Assembly: GCA_963691655.1 (NCBI GenBank)
Contig: OY829326.1
Coordinates: forward strand, 91,815,235-91,879,234
DNA: 64,000 nucleotides
Reading direction: 5' to 3'
Source of the DNA: Toxonevra muliebris
Taxonomy: Eukaryota; Arthropoda; Insecta; Diptera; Pallopteridae
Shown: piece by piece, positions 1 to 13,600 of the stretch
Position numbering within the stretch: position 1 is the first letter of the stretch
Layout of the letters: the number at the start of each line of letters is the position of its first letter
Notes under the pieces: model-generated
Databases searched by the model: none
What the model was told of the DNA's origin: nothing
What the model saw: only the letters and a program-made list of their open reading frames with translations
Program-made: the position numbers and the translations under genes

Positions 1-267
1 CTCTATGCTCCATAGATGTGCGGTAATGATGAAAAATTGAGGCTATTCAACTAAATATGTATTAGAAGTCTGACACATTACTTAACTAATTACAACTGTT
101 TTCTTTGTTCAATTTAGATTAATTCATATCTCGCGTTAATACTCTTGATATTTTGAATAGTGAACTCTGAATTTATTTAACTTAAGTTGTTTTTTTTATA
201 ATTCACTGTTTTTATTGGAAGTTCAAAGAGGTGTAAAACACCAAATTTTATCAATAATTTGTTTTGT
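1..267. other. AT-rich DNA, no feature seen
   Basis: No open frame, RNA-like fold or repeat boundary could be supported here. The segment ends at the target-site duplication of the hAT-like element that follows. Confidence 0.6.
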
Positions 268-275
268 GAAAAAAT

Positions 276-791
276 CAATGACCAAAAATAATAACTATTT
301 TTAAATATTTAAACGAAAAAATCAAAGTGTTCCAAATATCGGGGAACAATGTCGAGTACACCAAATTGATAATGATTGCAAGCTTTCTTGAATTCACTAA
401 AAATTAAAAATAATTTTTCTCTGCTGATTTTTATTTTTTGCTCAGAAATAACAATTATTTGTTGTTCAGGAAAAAAATCATTATTTGATTTTTATATTTT
501 TGATTGAAAGGAAAAAAATCAAATCGTTGCACAGCTTTATGGTTTTAAGCTAGGTCGTAAAATGTTTTCCGGGCTTTCATCTAAGAAAAAACTACAAAAA
601 CAAAAAGAAAAACAACAACAACACCAACACTTTGCTGTTATTGTTGCTGACAAAAATTAATTATTATCATTTCTGAGCGAAAAATAAAAAATCGATAAAT
701 AATTTTTATTGATGATCAAATAAATAAAATTCAAGTAATAAGCATTAAATTTTGATTTTTTTCATACTGCTTATAATGATTACGGTCCCTG
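276..791 (+). mobile_element. Short hAT-like non-autonomous element, copy A
   Basis: A 516-bp segment is flanked by a perfect 8-bp direct repeat, GAAAAAAT (268-275 and 792-799). Its termini are imperfect inverted repeats: CAATGACCAAAAATAATAA at the left and, read inward, CAGGGACCGTAATCATT at the right. An 8-bp target-site duplication with ends beginning CA is typical of the hAT superfamily. A second copy lies reverse-complemented at 23785-24498 with its own perfect 8-bp duplication. The interior is AT-rich with partly complementary arms (about 405-510 against 660-730), so the strand can fold back. There is no transposase frame, so any movement would need a transposase supplied in trans. The orientation assigned here is arbitrary. 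Confidence 0.8.
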
Positions 792-799
792 GAAAAAAT

Positions 800-1262
800 G
801 AATGAATGTATATATATCATAAATAAATAATAAAAAATGCAGCAACAAAATCTTTAACAATTTCGACTCAAGTAAAAATTTAACTTTTAAATTTTTCACT
901 TAAATACTAACAAATACTTAGACACTCGTTAGCAAGCAGGCTTAAAATTTGTTGAACAGAAAAGTTTAGTAGGGAATTTTATTTGAATTAATTACGGGTT
1001 TTCATGAACTTTATTCTTTGCACCAGAAATATTTAAACATTATCACTCAATGAAATCCAAAAATTCTCCAGTAGATAATTCATGAAGTTACTTGAGTTAA
1101 AGCTCTACTTAAATCCAATTTTTTAACTATAATGGCTGTTAATACACCTCCAGCAAGTTAGAGCCTCGACTTTTAATTTCTTTGCTTACATTTGTAGTAT
1201 TGTACTTCGTAAGAAGGAGGAAATATTCTATTATCAAATTTAAATTAGTAGCAAAAAAAAAA
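800..1262. other. AT-rich DNA, no feature seen
   Basis: Low-complexity AT-rich sequence with short A and T runs. No gene or element boundary is supported. Confidence 0.55.
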
Positions 1263-1510
1263 AAATGAATTAATAATTTTTTTTATAGTTTCTAAAAACT
1301 ATGGAAATGGACAAACAAACTCAAACGACTCCGATTAAAAATTGTGACTTTTTGAAAGTCGAGGGGCAAACTTATCGCCAAAAATGTAAATTGTTAATAA
1401 ATTTTTTTTATATATTCTACAAACAATGAAAATAGGCTAACAAACATTAACAAATTAATAACAATCGATATCGATAAAAGAATTTTCACTTTTTAAAAGT
1501 CAAGCATGAT
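1263..1510. repeat. Degenerate tandem duplication, unit about 125 bp
   Basis: Two adjacent blocks, about 1263-1387 and 1388-1510, share the same order of landmarks. Each has a T-run after TTAATAA, a stretch like CTACAAACAATGAAAATAGG / CTAAAAACTATGGAAATGG, then ACAAAC, and finally a GACTTTTTGAAAGTCGAG / CACTTTTTAAAAGTCAAG segment. Divergence is considerable, so this is an old duplication. No coding function is visible. Confidence 0.45.
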
Positions 1511-1549
1511 CGATTATGTAATGACCAAAGCAGTAAAATAGGTGGTGTA

Positions 1550-2663
1550 CAGCGGTGCCATATTGACAGATTTATCTGTAAATTACAGTTTTTTCGATCG
1601 GCATGCAGTCTTACAGATTTCAATCCAATATTACAGTTTATTCCCCAATTTTACAGTTTTTGCAATAATATGCAGAAAAGACTTAAATATGTTTTGGTTA
1701 TTATAAGAATGTAATTGTATTTCAGGGTAGCACTTGCACGTAGCGAATGTGGCTAGAATATTTCCCCAAATTGATACTAACAAAACTAAAATTCGAAAAT
1801 TAGCTGAAAAGAATAAAAGACTTACTTAAAAAAATTATAAAATTTAACAAATTTTGTGGCATCAAGAGAAATGTACAAGAAATTTGATGAAACCATTTTG
1901 AGAGCTTTTAAAATTGTTGTATTGATTACTGGTGAACTATGACAACTCAAAAAATTGGACCCAGGAATGTTCATTTAATTTTTTAACTAGTCAAAACAAG
2001 AATGTTATTTCGTTTTTCTTATTTATTTATTTGATTTTTTATAATAATAATAACATATATTTGTTTAATTAATTTTAAGGGAATCAGTTTTTTTTTTGAT
2101 TTTATTAATATTATTACATATTTATTTAAATAAATTAATTTTAACTATTTCAGAGCAATTTTGCGAGTAGAATCTGACACCAGTTAAACGTTATTTTTTT
2201 TTTTCAAACAAAAGCAGTCTGATGGCTAATTGTTGTTGTCGTTATGATAAATAACGCAAATCAAATAACTTAATTTTTTAATTTTTTTTTTTTTTTTTTT
2301 TTGGGTGACAGTTTTATAAGAACTGGTTTAATATTAATACAAAATTTGTATGTTCGTTTGCTTTTTATTTCCGAGTCATGCCTAATGAGCGAACTTTTTT
2401 TTTCCAAATTTTGCACCATTATTGTATTAGGTTTCCCTGAAGTTATAGGATTTAAAATTTCTACCCCGTTCAAGAAAGCATAGCATCTCTCAAACATGCG
2501 GAAACTATTATATGGTGGATGATGGGCAAGTGACTGAGAAACTTTTCAAATTAAAAATTTTAGTTTTGTTTTTTTCGTTTTTATAGGTTACAGTTTTTTT
2601 TCCAAAATACAGTTTTTGTTTTGACTTTTTATAGTTTTTGCCCAAAAAAATATGGCAACACTG
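1550..2663. mobile_element. Possible non-autonomous DNA transposon (CAGNGNTGCCATATT ends)
   Basis: The left end reads CAGCGGTGCCATATT. The right end, reverse-complemented, reads CAGTGTTGCCATATT. This gives a terminal inverted repeat of about 15 bp with two mismatches. Both ends carry several direct copies of TACAGTTTTT just inside (for example 1580-1660 and 2588-2620). The flanking 8-mers GTGGTGTA and GGTGTGTT are only loosely similar, so a target-site duplication is not established. The interior holds a run of about 21 T at 2282-2302 and no transposase frame. An ancient hAT- or P-type element is possible, but the superfamily is inference. Confidence 0.4.
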
Positions 2664-5470
2664 GGTGTGTTAGGTAAGATTAATTAGCAAAAACGCGAAT
2701 CACGAAAGTTTCATTTTAAAATTTTTTCGATGTTGGTAGTTTTTGAATTTATTTTGTTTAGTATGTTTGTTTGTTTCCACGAACAAAAGGAAAATCATCT
2801 ATAACTTATTCTGGTATTACGCAACCGACTGATTAAAAGAGCAAATAACAATAACGGTTTAACTTGGAATACATATTAATTAAGGTGGGTGAAATTATTC
2901 GTCGAATTCTATCACAATTTGGCTGAGCAAATAACGCGAAATTCATATTTCAAAAGCCAGACTGATCTGAAATTTAACTTGCCATAATATGCATACAATA
3001 GTGACATCAGGTGGCAATATTATAAAATAACGAGAACTTCAAGTTTCTTCCCTAACAGTAGCTCAAATGTCAGCCTTGACACAAACCGGTTAAAACAGCC
3101 AGGGAAAGCCTCTTGCGGTAATCTAATTACCTACTCAAATAGTAATTAATAAAAAAATAAAACTGATTCTACTTAGCACATGCCCAGTTTCTTCCTAGAA
3201 AAGTTAAAGAAAGGAAGAAGGAAAAAATAACGCTTTAATTTTCTAAATGAAGAATGTCAAGTTTCAACCAGAACCAGTTAACTTAAGCCTTATTCAGAAA
3301 GGTTTTGAAACATATGCTTTTGAGTCTCCGTGGAATATAGTTTAAGATTGCAAATAAGAGATCTCCAACTTTGAAATAACTTTCACTATCAAAAATATTA
3401 ACACGCATCCGTTGCTCTTTTTGACAATCGAACTAGTTGTTGATGTATCAATTTGCCACAATGCCACAACTAAAATAGAGCCGAAATATTTTTAATTTCA
3501 ATTTTTCTGAATATTTTCATTGAATTATTAACCTTTCTACCACTTTATTCTATAAAAACAATTTCATTACATTTTTGTTTTGTTATATCATTTAGTTATT
3601 CATATGAATTATTGAACAAGTGAAAGTGAATCAGTTTGATACCAACGACGGGTCTGTGTTAAATCCGAATTCATTGCATTTCCAACTGGGAAATTACCTA
3701 GTAGTAGTAGTAGTAGTTGTTGGCTTCTCATGTGAATATGTGGTGAACCGCTCATTTGCGCCACATAAAAAAACAAACACACTTATATACTTACACTCAC
3801 AAATAAAATTGCCAAAAGCAACAAGCAACAGCGCATGGAAAAAATATAAAAGCTAAACACATATTTTTCAGCAGATGTGTATATTTTTGGTAGACAAATA
3901 CATGTGTTCATAAAAAAACAGTTACCATAATGAACACACACAAGCATGCAAAAAAAGTGTGAGTCTAGAAAGGACACAAACACACACACACTCATATATA
4001 TAGATGAGTAAATGAGTACGAGCACAAGTACTCGTATATTTGCTCTGCTGTTGCTGACACTTAAAATAATTACAAAAGTATAAATGTGGAACGAAGCAAG
4101 AAAACTAAAGTAAAAAAAAAATAAGAAAACAAAAGTGCAAAAATGTAGAAAGGGTAATTTTTGATATTTGATGTTGTTGTATTTTCATGTTGTTTCTATT
4201 TAAAACATTGCCTGAAAACTTCTAACCGAATGAATTAATGTTCTCAGATGGATGGTAGAACTCTTAAGTAAATGTAAGCGCCTAAAAGTATGTACACAAG
4301 TAGTAATTCTTTTATTGGGGTGCTCATGTAATTTAAATAACAATTTTGTATTTGTTTTGTTGTTGTGGTTCTATTCTCACATACCTACATATACAAACAC
4401 ACACAAGATTATAATGTAAGCTCTTTTCCACAGTTTTTCTTTTTTTCTTTTTGTATAATTGTAAGTAGAAATAAAGAAAGAAAATCACCAGAAATAAAAC
4501 AAAGAGAAACAACAAAATGAAGAACACATGTTGCTCTAGGTTACACCCACACACACCCATACACAAGTATTAAAACATAATAATAAACACAAACGTATGT
4601 GCTTACACTGTAAGAAATGAGTTTAAAAATCAAAGTGCTCATTAAAGCAGTTAGTAATGTCTATAAGCCACTCGAATTAACTAGTGTTTCTGTATACTTT
4701 TTGTTAATCTTATAATCCACCATGCACCATATTTTTCACATATGAAATGTTTACACATTGTTAATTGTCACTAGCAACGAACAATAAACCAATAATAAAC
4801 AAAATTTGCAAATGTGTTTAATCAATTTTTTTTATATTTAATTTTATATTTTAATTTTAAGTTTTATATTAATTGATTAATGCTAAGGATATTAAGTGGA
4901 TTCAATCTGCTACTTTTTAATATTTTTTAATTTTAAGGTTAAGTTATAGTTATTCAAATAACAACATCAAGTAACTAATGTTAATTATAAGTAGGACTTT
5001 ACTTCCTGTAACATTAAGATAATAATAAGCAACAACTTATGTCTGTATTTTTAACATCTCTCACTGATTCTAGCATTCTTATAACAATTTTTATTGTGTA
5101 TCTTTTAAGTGTACATTTGTTTGTACGTATGTATGCTTTAAGCATGCAATACATCATTTTAAGTAATAAATACTTCCACATGTTTACAAACATAGATGAG
5201 TCTACATGATGTTCGAAAAATAAAGGAAAACGAAAACACTTCGTTTTAACAAATATTTATGCAAATATTTGAAACATAATTAACTTTACTGTTTTTACTA
5301 CTTTCTGAATGTGTATGCCAGTTTATCCCAGCATAAGAACTGATTAAGCTACGGATTTAAATTTTTCAAAATCGGTACTAATCTAAAGAAACATTTTACG
5401 AGGAAAAACATGTTCATATGGCCGTAGTTAATTTAAGAAATATGCTTCAAAACCAAATTGTAAAATTCCA
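2664..5470. other. AT-rich non-coding DNA with microsatellites
   Basis: No gene is supported. It contains a GTA trinucleotide run at 3699-3716, an ACAC-rich stretch near 3965-3991 and the first copy of the 13-bp GCCTAAAAGTATG motif at 4280-4292. The short open frames here are low-complexity translations of A/T and CA runs and show no protein-like composition. Confidence 0.6.
4280..4292 (+). promoter_or_regulatory. Recurrent 13-bp motif GCCTAAAAGTATG, copy 1
   Basis: This is an exact copy of a 13-mer also present at 8742-8754 and 21975-21987, with a one-base variant at 20353-20366. All lie on the plus strand in DNA without recognisable transposons. Here it is preceded by CG, giving CGCCTAAAAGTATG as in the third copy. 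The function is unknown. A protein-binding site is one explanation, and the remnant of a small dispersed repeat is another. Confidence 0.35.
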
Positions 5471-5479
5471 TTTTTCCTC

Positions 5480-6120
5480 AATTCCTAGAACGACACCAAC
5501 GCATCTTTGCATGCGGTTCCTAGTAGTTACTTTAAGGGCTTCTAGTGCTTGCCAAGCTGTCTAGTTTAACGCTCTACCGTCCTTCCACAAGTTTTGCCCC
5601 TCGGCTTGCCAGCTAGCCTGCTTCTTATATCCATTCCATAGATGGTGCCGTCATTTTTGTGAAATGTATGGTTTTACCCAGCTTGACACTATTGGAGGCT
5701 TAGCATTGCCAATCTAGAGGTGGTGGCATGTAGAAAAATGTGTAGGACCTATTACCAAGCAATGAGCCCATCGTGCTTAGCAGTCCTGTTGCCATGCTAC
5801 GAAAAGTTCATCAACCGCTGTGAAATAATGGGTATAAAGCGCATTTTAGAAAGTCTTCAACAACTAAGAATCACTGGTGATAATATGTAGCACTGATGGA
5901 TGATTTCAGAAAGATCAGATAATTTCCCTTTATGCAGGACTCGATAGTTTGCACCGTCACACGTTGGTTTCAGATAGTTTATGATCTGGTACCCCCATCC
6001 ACTGTATGGCAATCTGTAGTATGCGCAAACCCTGATTGTGGATTTTTATGATTCGTTCAAATAGAACCAGCACGGGAACTCATCGACGGTCGAGCTGAAC
6101 TATTCACAGTTTATCCTTTC
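5480..6120. other. GC-richer island, possible decayed TE coding sequence
   Basis: Base composition rises clearly against the flanks. On the minus strand a long patchwork reading can be followed, with pieces such as TIYGMDIRSRLAGKPRG near 5615-5665, but it is broken by stops and I could not match it to a family. The contrast with the surrounding AT-rich DNA suggests a decayed mobile-element coding fragment. A host exon relic is not excluded. Confidence 0.3.
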
Positions 6121-9100
6121 CTTCTTACCCGTTTTTCTTACTAGTATTTTGTGCATGTTTTTTTTTTCATATTCAAAAACTTAAAATTTCATATATTTCT
6201 TTAAAATAATATTCAAAGCTGCCAAGCATTTGACGTGGATTTCCTAATACTTTCATTAGTTTATTTCTCCTTCCAGCAAAAGTGAAAACTTTCAAGTACT
6301 AGAACTCGTACAAAAGTACTTCCAAATTAACTACTTACTACGAGAAACTTAAAAATTGCACACACTTGATTATTTTCAAGTATCAACACCATAGTACTGA
6401 ACACCATTACGAGCCTGGATATTGATACTAGCAAATGTACTTGAAAAACTCAAGTACTTAACAGCTCTGCTTTTTGAAGCCATCTCATTTCCTATTATTT
6501 ATCTTTCAGGATTTTTTTCCGTCACAGAAAAAGACTAAGGAAAATGAAAATTAATTAAAAATAATTAAAAAGCAACAATATTTTGAAAATAATTGCATTG
6601 CAAAGGCAAAAAATTTTTCCTAAAATAAATCCAAACAAAAAACAACAACAACAGAGTAGCACTTCCCTTATTACACCCGAAAGAAAAAACATTCGAAAAA
6701 TTGTAAGAACTTAATTTGTTGAAAAATATCAAGCACTTCAAAATATGCAACAATATTTTTTATTTTTATGCAAATACTTGTGCCAAACTTGAGCTAACGA
6801 TAAATTCATAAATAATTTTATTTGGTTAAAATGTTTATGAATAGGTACATATAATTCTTGCTTTAAGTAAGAAAAATATGATATGAAAATTATATAAACA
6901 ATTTTAATTAGGGTTTGCGTTATATGAGCTGATGGCCATTAAAATTGCTGGCAAAAAAATTCTCTTTCACTTATGAAGAAAGAAGGAAGTGAAGCTTTTG
7001 TTAGCTAAACACTACACAAAAATATTTCATTTTCAATTTGCGCAAACCAAATACTTTATCCATTTCTATTTATATAAAAACCTTATATATCAGCACAATA
7101 TATTTCGTGCAAAGTCACTCCCAAAATATTTAACCCTTAAACATAATACAACAGCAGCAACATTTTTATATACTGCCAAGACCACAAATTTTACAAATTC
7201 ACTTTTGTTAACAACATTTACTGCTGCTCATGATGTACCTGCATACATATACGTGGAATGAAGAAGTAAGTTTTTGTGGAAAGTAGATATTTCATTTTTC
7301 TCCCCTCGCACTTCTTCACTTCTTCTATTCAACTTTCAAAGCACACAAAATCTTGTTTGACTTCCGACAATTGTTTGTAATCAAGTAAATGGCATTTGAT
7401 TGTTTTCGACATATTAATTTTCATTCCCGAAAGAGTGAAAATGTTTGTGGAAATGTGTGAATGTAAAGTGTTTTAGTGTGTGTGTGGAAAGCACATTCTT
7501 TTGGTAGGCATGAAATAAAAGTTGTGATTGTTTTGTGCTTACGTTAAAAGAAGTTAGATGTGATTAGAAAAAGGTGAAGAAAGCTGTTAGATTTTTGTTG
7601 AAATTAAATTTAAAGACATATAAAAATTGATGTGTTTGTATGCTTTTAGAATAAAGTCTAGTATTTCAGGTGATTGAAATTTGCTTCAAAAATGGAGCAA
7701 TATTTAATATACAGTCGTCTATTTCTTAAAAATAACTTTAAAATTTAAACTGCTAACGACTATCTTAAGACTGTGTTCGAACAAATGTTTTCTTTTCACA
7801 CCAGCAGCGAAAAATATGCAAAAGTTTTTAATTTTATTACGCAAATTGAACTTTAACTTTCGACAAATTTTAAATTCGAGTTGCATTCAGATAAAATTTG
7901 CTTACTTCTTTTTTCTTTCCTGTGCTATGCTGCGCTATTCGGAAATCATCTCATATTTCACTCATGCCTACGTGACACACTTATAAATCTAACTTTTTTC
8001 CGAAGATTTTGCTTTTGAATTGTAGTGGGAGGTGTCGAGAAACTCTAGTGACACACTCACACAAACACACATACACATTTGTGTGTAGGAAGTTACGTAT
8101 TGAGATATAGAGAGGTTTGCTACCTGAAAGAGAGTAGAATTAAAAATTCAAAACACGTCCCTAGCTTGCATACAAATTGTTTTGCTTTTGCCACTGTATA
8201 AATGTTTTTCTTTCATTTTCTTCTCTTTTTCCATATGCATTTCCACTAACACATACCGACATACAAACGAACACTCCTTCTTGTTGCCTAAATGTATGTG
8301 ACATTTAAACAGTATTTATTGTAAGTCACTTAGCTTGCGGCGTTGGTGGCATACGCATGAGTCAACATAAATTCAAATTTAATACTTTTGCATGACTTTT
8401 TCCTTTTCTCAAATTTCTTTGAGTTTTGCTGTTTTTCGTCTTTTTCATCTCCTTCTTTTTTATTTTGTCATTTAATATGATTCAATTAGCTTGCGGTTAA
8501 ATTCAAGATTAATCCAAAAGTAAACAAAACATATAACGTTCTAGGCATTTAGGTGCTTGGTTAACTTCTTTGTAATTTTGTATTGTGCTTTGTGTCAGTG
8601 TTTTAACGAGTAAGTTAATTCTTCTTTTCTTTTCCTCTATTTCTTTCTATTTCTTCAAAGTACCTATGTAGTTATTTACTTAACCGCAAAATCAGTGCAT
8701 GAGAGGGAGAGAAAATTTTTAAGCGCCTTAGATTATTCTATGCCTAAAAGTATGTCTTCATAAAATTGCATTAAGCTTTAACACAAAAAAAGTATACTTT
8801 AAAATTTTCTTTGCGCTTTAAATAAAGCAGAGATCTAGACAAATTAAGAAAGTTATACGTTCACTCCGGTTCAAAAATATGTGTAGGTTTCTGCCCAGAC
8901 ATTTCCGGAGGAGGGGTGTTTAATTATTTCGTCCTTTTAAATTTCATTTTATATTATTGACCAACGACTAAAATGTATAAGATTTTCATCAGCAACGGGA
9001 GGTTTATACCACCCTCGTCTCCTCTCCTAAGATTCGCTTGTGTGTCCGTTTATGAAGCAATATTTCCTATCGCTGACTGGGCACATTATGCAAATTTACT

Positions 9101-9474
9101 TAGTTTCAAAGTTATGAACAACAATAACAACTTTTAATGTGTATTTTTTCTTTTGATTTTTTTTTTTGTTTTCTTCAGTTCTTTTAGAATTTTTAACCCT
9201 TAGCCAATGACGCTACATTCAGATTAAGTTGAATAACTCTTATGATATTGAGGTTTTCCTTTTTGAGTAAAGTTTGTTTATTTCTGAAATCTTAACTTCC
9301 AAAGGAATGCACGGAGGCATATGTTTTTATGTTATTGGCTGGTTAGAGATTTATTTCATTAGCCTCAATTTTTTTGGACAGATCGTTTTAGAGCTTCTAA
9401 TACTACCAGCGGTGGATCCTGGATTAGACTTTGTTAAGTGTTGATTTTGATAAACTGTAGAATATCAGACAAAC
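6121..9474. other. AT-rich non-coding DNA
   Basis: No gene is supported. It contains CA/TG-rich patches (for example 8048-8084), the second GCCTAAAAGTATG copy (8742-8754) and stretches of more balanced composition around 8160-8400 that could be conserved non-coding sequence. The longest open frame, on the plus strand at 6989-7261, has an AT-driven amino-acid mix with no domain. Confidence 0.55.
8742..8754 (+). promoter_or_regulatory. Recurrent 13-bp motif GCCTAAAAGTATG, copy 2
   Basis: Exact match to the copies at 4280-4292 and 21975-21987. A nearby AAGCGCCTTAG (8721-8731) looks like a second, partial occurrence of the first half of the motif. Confidence 0.35.
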
Positions 9475-10470
9475 ATCTAAACCAGAAATCAAAGACCTAA
9501 ATTTGGACCAAAAATTATTTTAAAAACCACCAAAATTCAAAGAGAACGTCATCAAAAAATTCAAACAATATTCAATGAAAATTACAGGCACCAATTTAAT
9601 TTTAAACAATTTCCGACTAAATATCAGACAAAAGTTCTGGAGAAAACTCAGACATAAATTAAAACCAATACTCGGATATTCAGATTAAAATCAAACCAAA
9701 ATTTATACCTAAATTTCGTGCGAAACTTAGGCTATAATCAAAAAATTGAGTCTTAGTCCACAAATCAAATCAAAAACGGATCAAAACCCAAGTTAAATTT
9801 TTGAACAAAAACCAGACTAAAAGTTTAACTAAATTTCGACCGGAAATAAGACCGAACTTCATGCCAAAAATCAGGTCAAAACTCAGAATAATATTTAAAA
9901 AAAAAAATCGGAGCAAAAAAACTCAAAATAAAGTTCGGAAATCGGGTTCGAATTCAACTCAAAATTGAGACAGAAATTCAAGCCAGGTTTTAAATTGCGC
10001 TTAGACCAATATTCTAACAAAAACTAAGACCAAGTTTTTGTTAGAATTCTAACAAAAACTAATGAAAACGAAAACTAGACCTGAAACAGAATAAAAACTC
10101 AGGCTAGAATGTAGATCATATTTTAGTCTGAAGATTAAACTGTAGAATAAATTTATGTTAAAAATTAGACCAAAATTAGTTCAAAATTCAAAATTCACAC
10201 CAAGAATTAGACCGGAAATCAGACCGAAAGTCAAAACAGAAATAGATAGAGATTCATACCACAACACAGACTAAAATTTGGAACAAATTTAAAACAAAAA
10301 TTAAGTCAAAGTATAGAACGAAAATCAAACCGAAATTCAAACCAAAACTGAAACGGAAATTTAAACTAAATTAATAACCGAAAATCAAAAAAAAACGGCC
10401 AAAACCTAAACCAAAAATGAGAACAACATTTCAACCAAAATTTTTTCTAAAATGAGCCCAAATTGAAACC
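9475..10470 (+). repeat. Degenerate ACCAAAATTCAG-type satellite, about 1 kb
   Basis: Roughly one kilobase is built from variants of a short unit such as ACCAAAATTCAG, CAGACCAAAATC or AACTCAGACTAAA. The top strand is strongly rich in A and almost free of T-runs. Unit length drifts, roughly 11-16 bases, and no two neighbouring units are identical, which indicates an old array or one expanded by slippage with heavy mutation. It encodes nothing recognisable. Boundaries are approximate. Confidence 0.7.
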
Positions 10471-10479
10471 AAGTGTAGT

Positions 10480-10690
10480 CGAAGTGGCTCCGGCCGGGAG
10501 ACTAGGCCGAGATTTTCGAATCCATCTATGCGTGCTTGTTATTTTTTAATGAACACTTAATGTTAATCGGAAAGATGAAGTGAGGATCTTTTCCTTTTGG
10601 AGGATATTTTTTTATTCGCCTGACCACGGTTTTGAATCTAGGCACTTCGTGCCACTGATTTCTAGGAGCCACTTCTTATTCTTAAACCAG
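10480..10690 (+). repeat. Possible decayed tRNA-derived SINE
   Basis: Just after the satellite, TAGTCGAAGTGGC matches the RNA polymerase III A-box pattern (TRGYNNARNNGG). About 30 bases later TTTTCGAATCC resembles a B box (GGTTCGANNCC) with two changes. The block is GC-richer than its surroundings and runs to about 10690 before AT-rich DNA resumes. No target-site duplication was found and the tRNA-like part does not fold cleanly, so this is a weak call. Confidence 0.3.
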
Positions 10691-13600
10691 CAAAATGGTT
10701 CAATAAAATGTAAGAGCTAAGCTCAAGCATCCATATTTCCTGCAGCAACAACAAAAACTCTTTCACAAACTAAAGTGAAAGAAATCAATTTAAAAATTAT
10801 CAGTTATTTGTTCGCCCTGTTGAGCATTTGACCTTGTAAGTGTCTTTAAATTAGTTCCATCCACGTTGAGCTTAATTATTGGAAATGTCTTTTCTTAAAA
10901 TTATTCTTACTTTAACTAAATTTTTGTATCCAATTTAAACAAATTTGCATATTTTTTCATCATGGTTTCATAGCACAAAATTAATAACATACATCCTTCT
11001 TATTCTTATTTGCAATATTTTGGGTAGAAACTTTTCGGCATCCAAAAATGTGAAAATATTAACCTTTTAATTTTTCTTCAGCACATTTTTTGTTGATGCT
11101 TTTAAACTTAGTTTATACATACGAAGTATCTCTATCAAGGGAGGTGAAAATTTTTTATTGAAAACTCATTAAAATATCATGAAAAAATTAGAAACAACAA
11201 TGAATAAATTTTTATTTATATCCTTGCGGCTTAGGTGCAAGAGATTTGGGTTTAGAAAAGGCTATTCCTAAAAATAAGAAGTACCCTAAAGTACATGGCT
11301 TGGTAAATTGTAACCAAAAAATGTAAATTATTCATCCTAAAAACTGTTGACTTATTTCGAAAAGCACTGCATAAAACACGCACACACACACATATATACA
11401 TACAACGAAATTGGAAACGGAAGCAAAAGAGACAACGAACGTTGAAGTAATCGAATTTTGAATACTGAGTACGCATGAAAATTAGTAAAATATTATGCGT
11501 TGTCTTTGCCCTTTAGAGAAGCAAGATTGAAGGTGGTGGGTGTGCCCGTAGAAGGGACTGTGTTTTTAGAACGCTTTCTCAATAAGCTTATGAGGGTTAA
11601 TATTGAATTTTGTGGATTTTTCGTTTATATTTTTTGAACTGATATTGTTTTTCCATTAAAATATCATTAACTAAAATGCACGAGCAGAGGTTTTTTGTAG
11701 CCTACCTTGCTTTTCTTTTCCTTTCTCCTTGTGACGCATAATTTATGCACACAAACAATCGAGGAAGTGTGAGAAAATGGCGTATAAAAATATTGCATAA
11801 GTGAATTTTTTCTAATATAAAAAAACACCCAAAATTTTATGGATAAATAATAAAGTAAATAAACAACATTGAAATTACCGTGTAACAAGAAATAAACATG
11901 AGTCGGTAAAATATTTTAAATTTTCTTTTATTCCATTTTATTTATTTATTTTTGTTTTAACTTTCTTCTTCTTTCTTGAAAAGTGTGCCCGAAAGGAAAT
12001 TGTATTGACAATTTCTATGTGCAATAAAACTGTATGCCTACAAAAAAAGTTTGCCGAAAGAAAGTGTCGATTTGATTAATTGTTTTAAAGAAAAAATAAA
12101 GTTAATTCAATTGCAAATCATTAATCATAAATTTTGTATATCATGTGCGCTGCAGGCTTAAAAAAGTATGAAAAATTCGGAATATTTTTATGTTAAAACA
12201 TTTATACGAACTCTGAAACGAAGTTGCGTTATTTAGGCTATATAAAATAACTACATTGAACTCTCATAAAATAATATAAGAAGCTGCATTTATTTTATTC
12301 CTCACTTGAGAATATATTTTTATTTTAATTTAAAAATATAATATAAATAATATAAATATTATATAAAAATAGAACGACTGAAATAGAGAATCGAGCTACA
12401 TTAGTATTTCTATACGACTTCAAATTTATGTGGACTCAAATTAATTTTACATTTAAAACGAATCAATCTCAAAGTTAGCTCTCAGCTCAACCCAATACTA
12501 TTTCACTCCAAGCTTCTATTCAAAGCTTTACCAATTTAATTTAACCATGTTTACCACGAAATCTTTATCGTCAATAGTGTAAAAGTGTAGCTTGTTGATT
12601 CGTTGTAGGTTTTTGAGTGCAGTCGGTTTTCTACCTCATTACCATAAGAACAAATGAACAATTTTTAATTTTTAATTTTTTTTAGCTACCTATACATAAA
12701 ACGGAAAGAATAGAGGCAGACAAATGGCAAAATCGACTAAACCTTACGTATATGGGTACTCAAAATCGCTAATTTATATTAATTAAATAAAAGAATAAAA
12801 AATTCTGATTCTTTTCCAAAGATTCTATTTATTCATATTACATAATTGAATTAGAAAAATTCAGTTTTCGGCACGGTATGAAATCGAGGTGAGAGAGAGA
12901 AGATTCCAAGCAGAAAGGAAGAGCACATTATGTTTTAGTTTGGTTTTCGCACTGTCTATTGGACTAATAATTTTTAATTTTTATATTTATTATAAATATT
13001 TAATTCAATATATAATATAGATCCAGATAATAAGATCTAGAAAATACAATTTTTAACTCCCATCTAGAAAAGAGGAGTGAGGGATGTAAGGAAAATTAAC
13101 AATTAACATGTAACACTGCAGGGACGACCAAAAAAAATACAGGGGAAAGCCGAAATACGGCTATAAAATCTGATGGTGTTCAATTTTCCAGCATATCAAG
13201 TTTTCGAGATAATTTGGATTAAAATTTGGCAATTTTTAACTTTTTTTTTGGTTTATTTTTAAAAGAAAAGACTCTGAAATCTGTTTTGAAATGACTTTTG
13301 CTATTCTTTGAACTCAAGTCTTATAATAATGGCGATCCACTCTTAGGCGAATACAATTCATTTAATAACAAAAAAAAAATAATCTAAGATATCTCGAACA
13401 TGACGTGCTAGGAAAAAACTTGATACATCCTTGAATTTGTCAGGTTTGGGCAGTGTTTCTTTTTTGGTGCATAACTTCCGTCAAAATTCGGAGTTAGCAG
13501 AACATTAAGAAATTGATTGAACGGAAAATGTAGAAGTTATGGGAATTTGAAAAATAAAAAAGTTGTCAGGGTCAGGCACTCACTAAAAATCGACGAAAAA

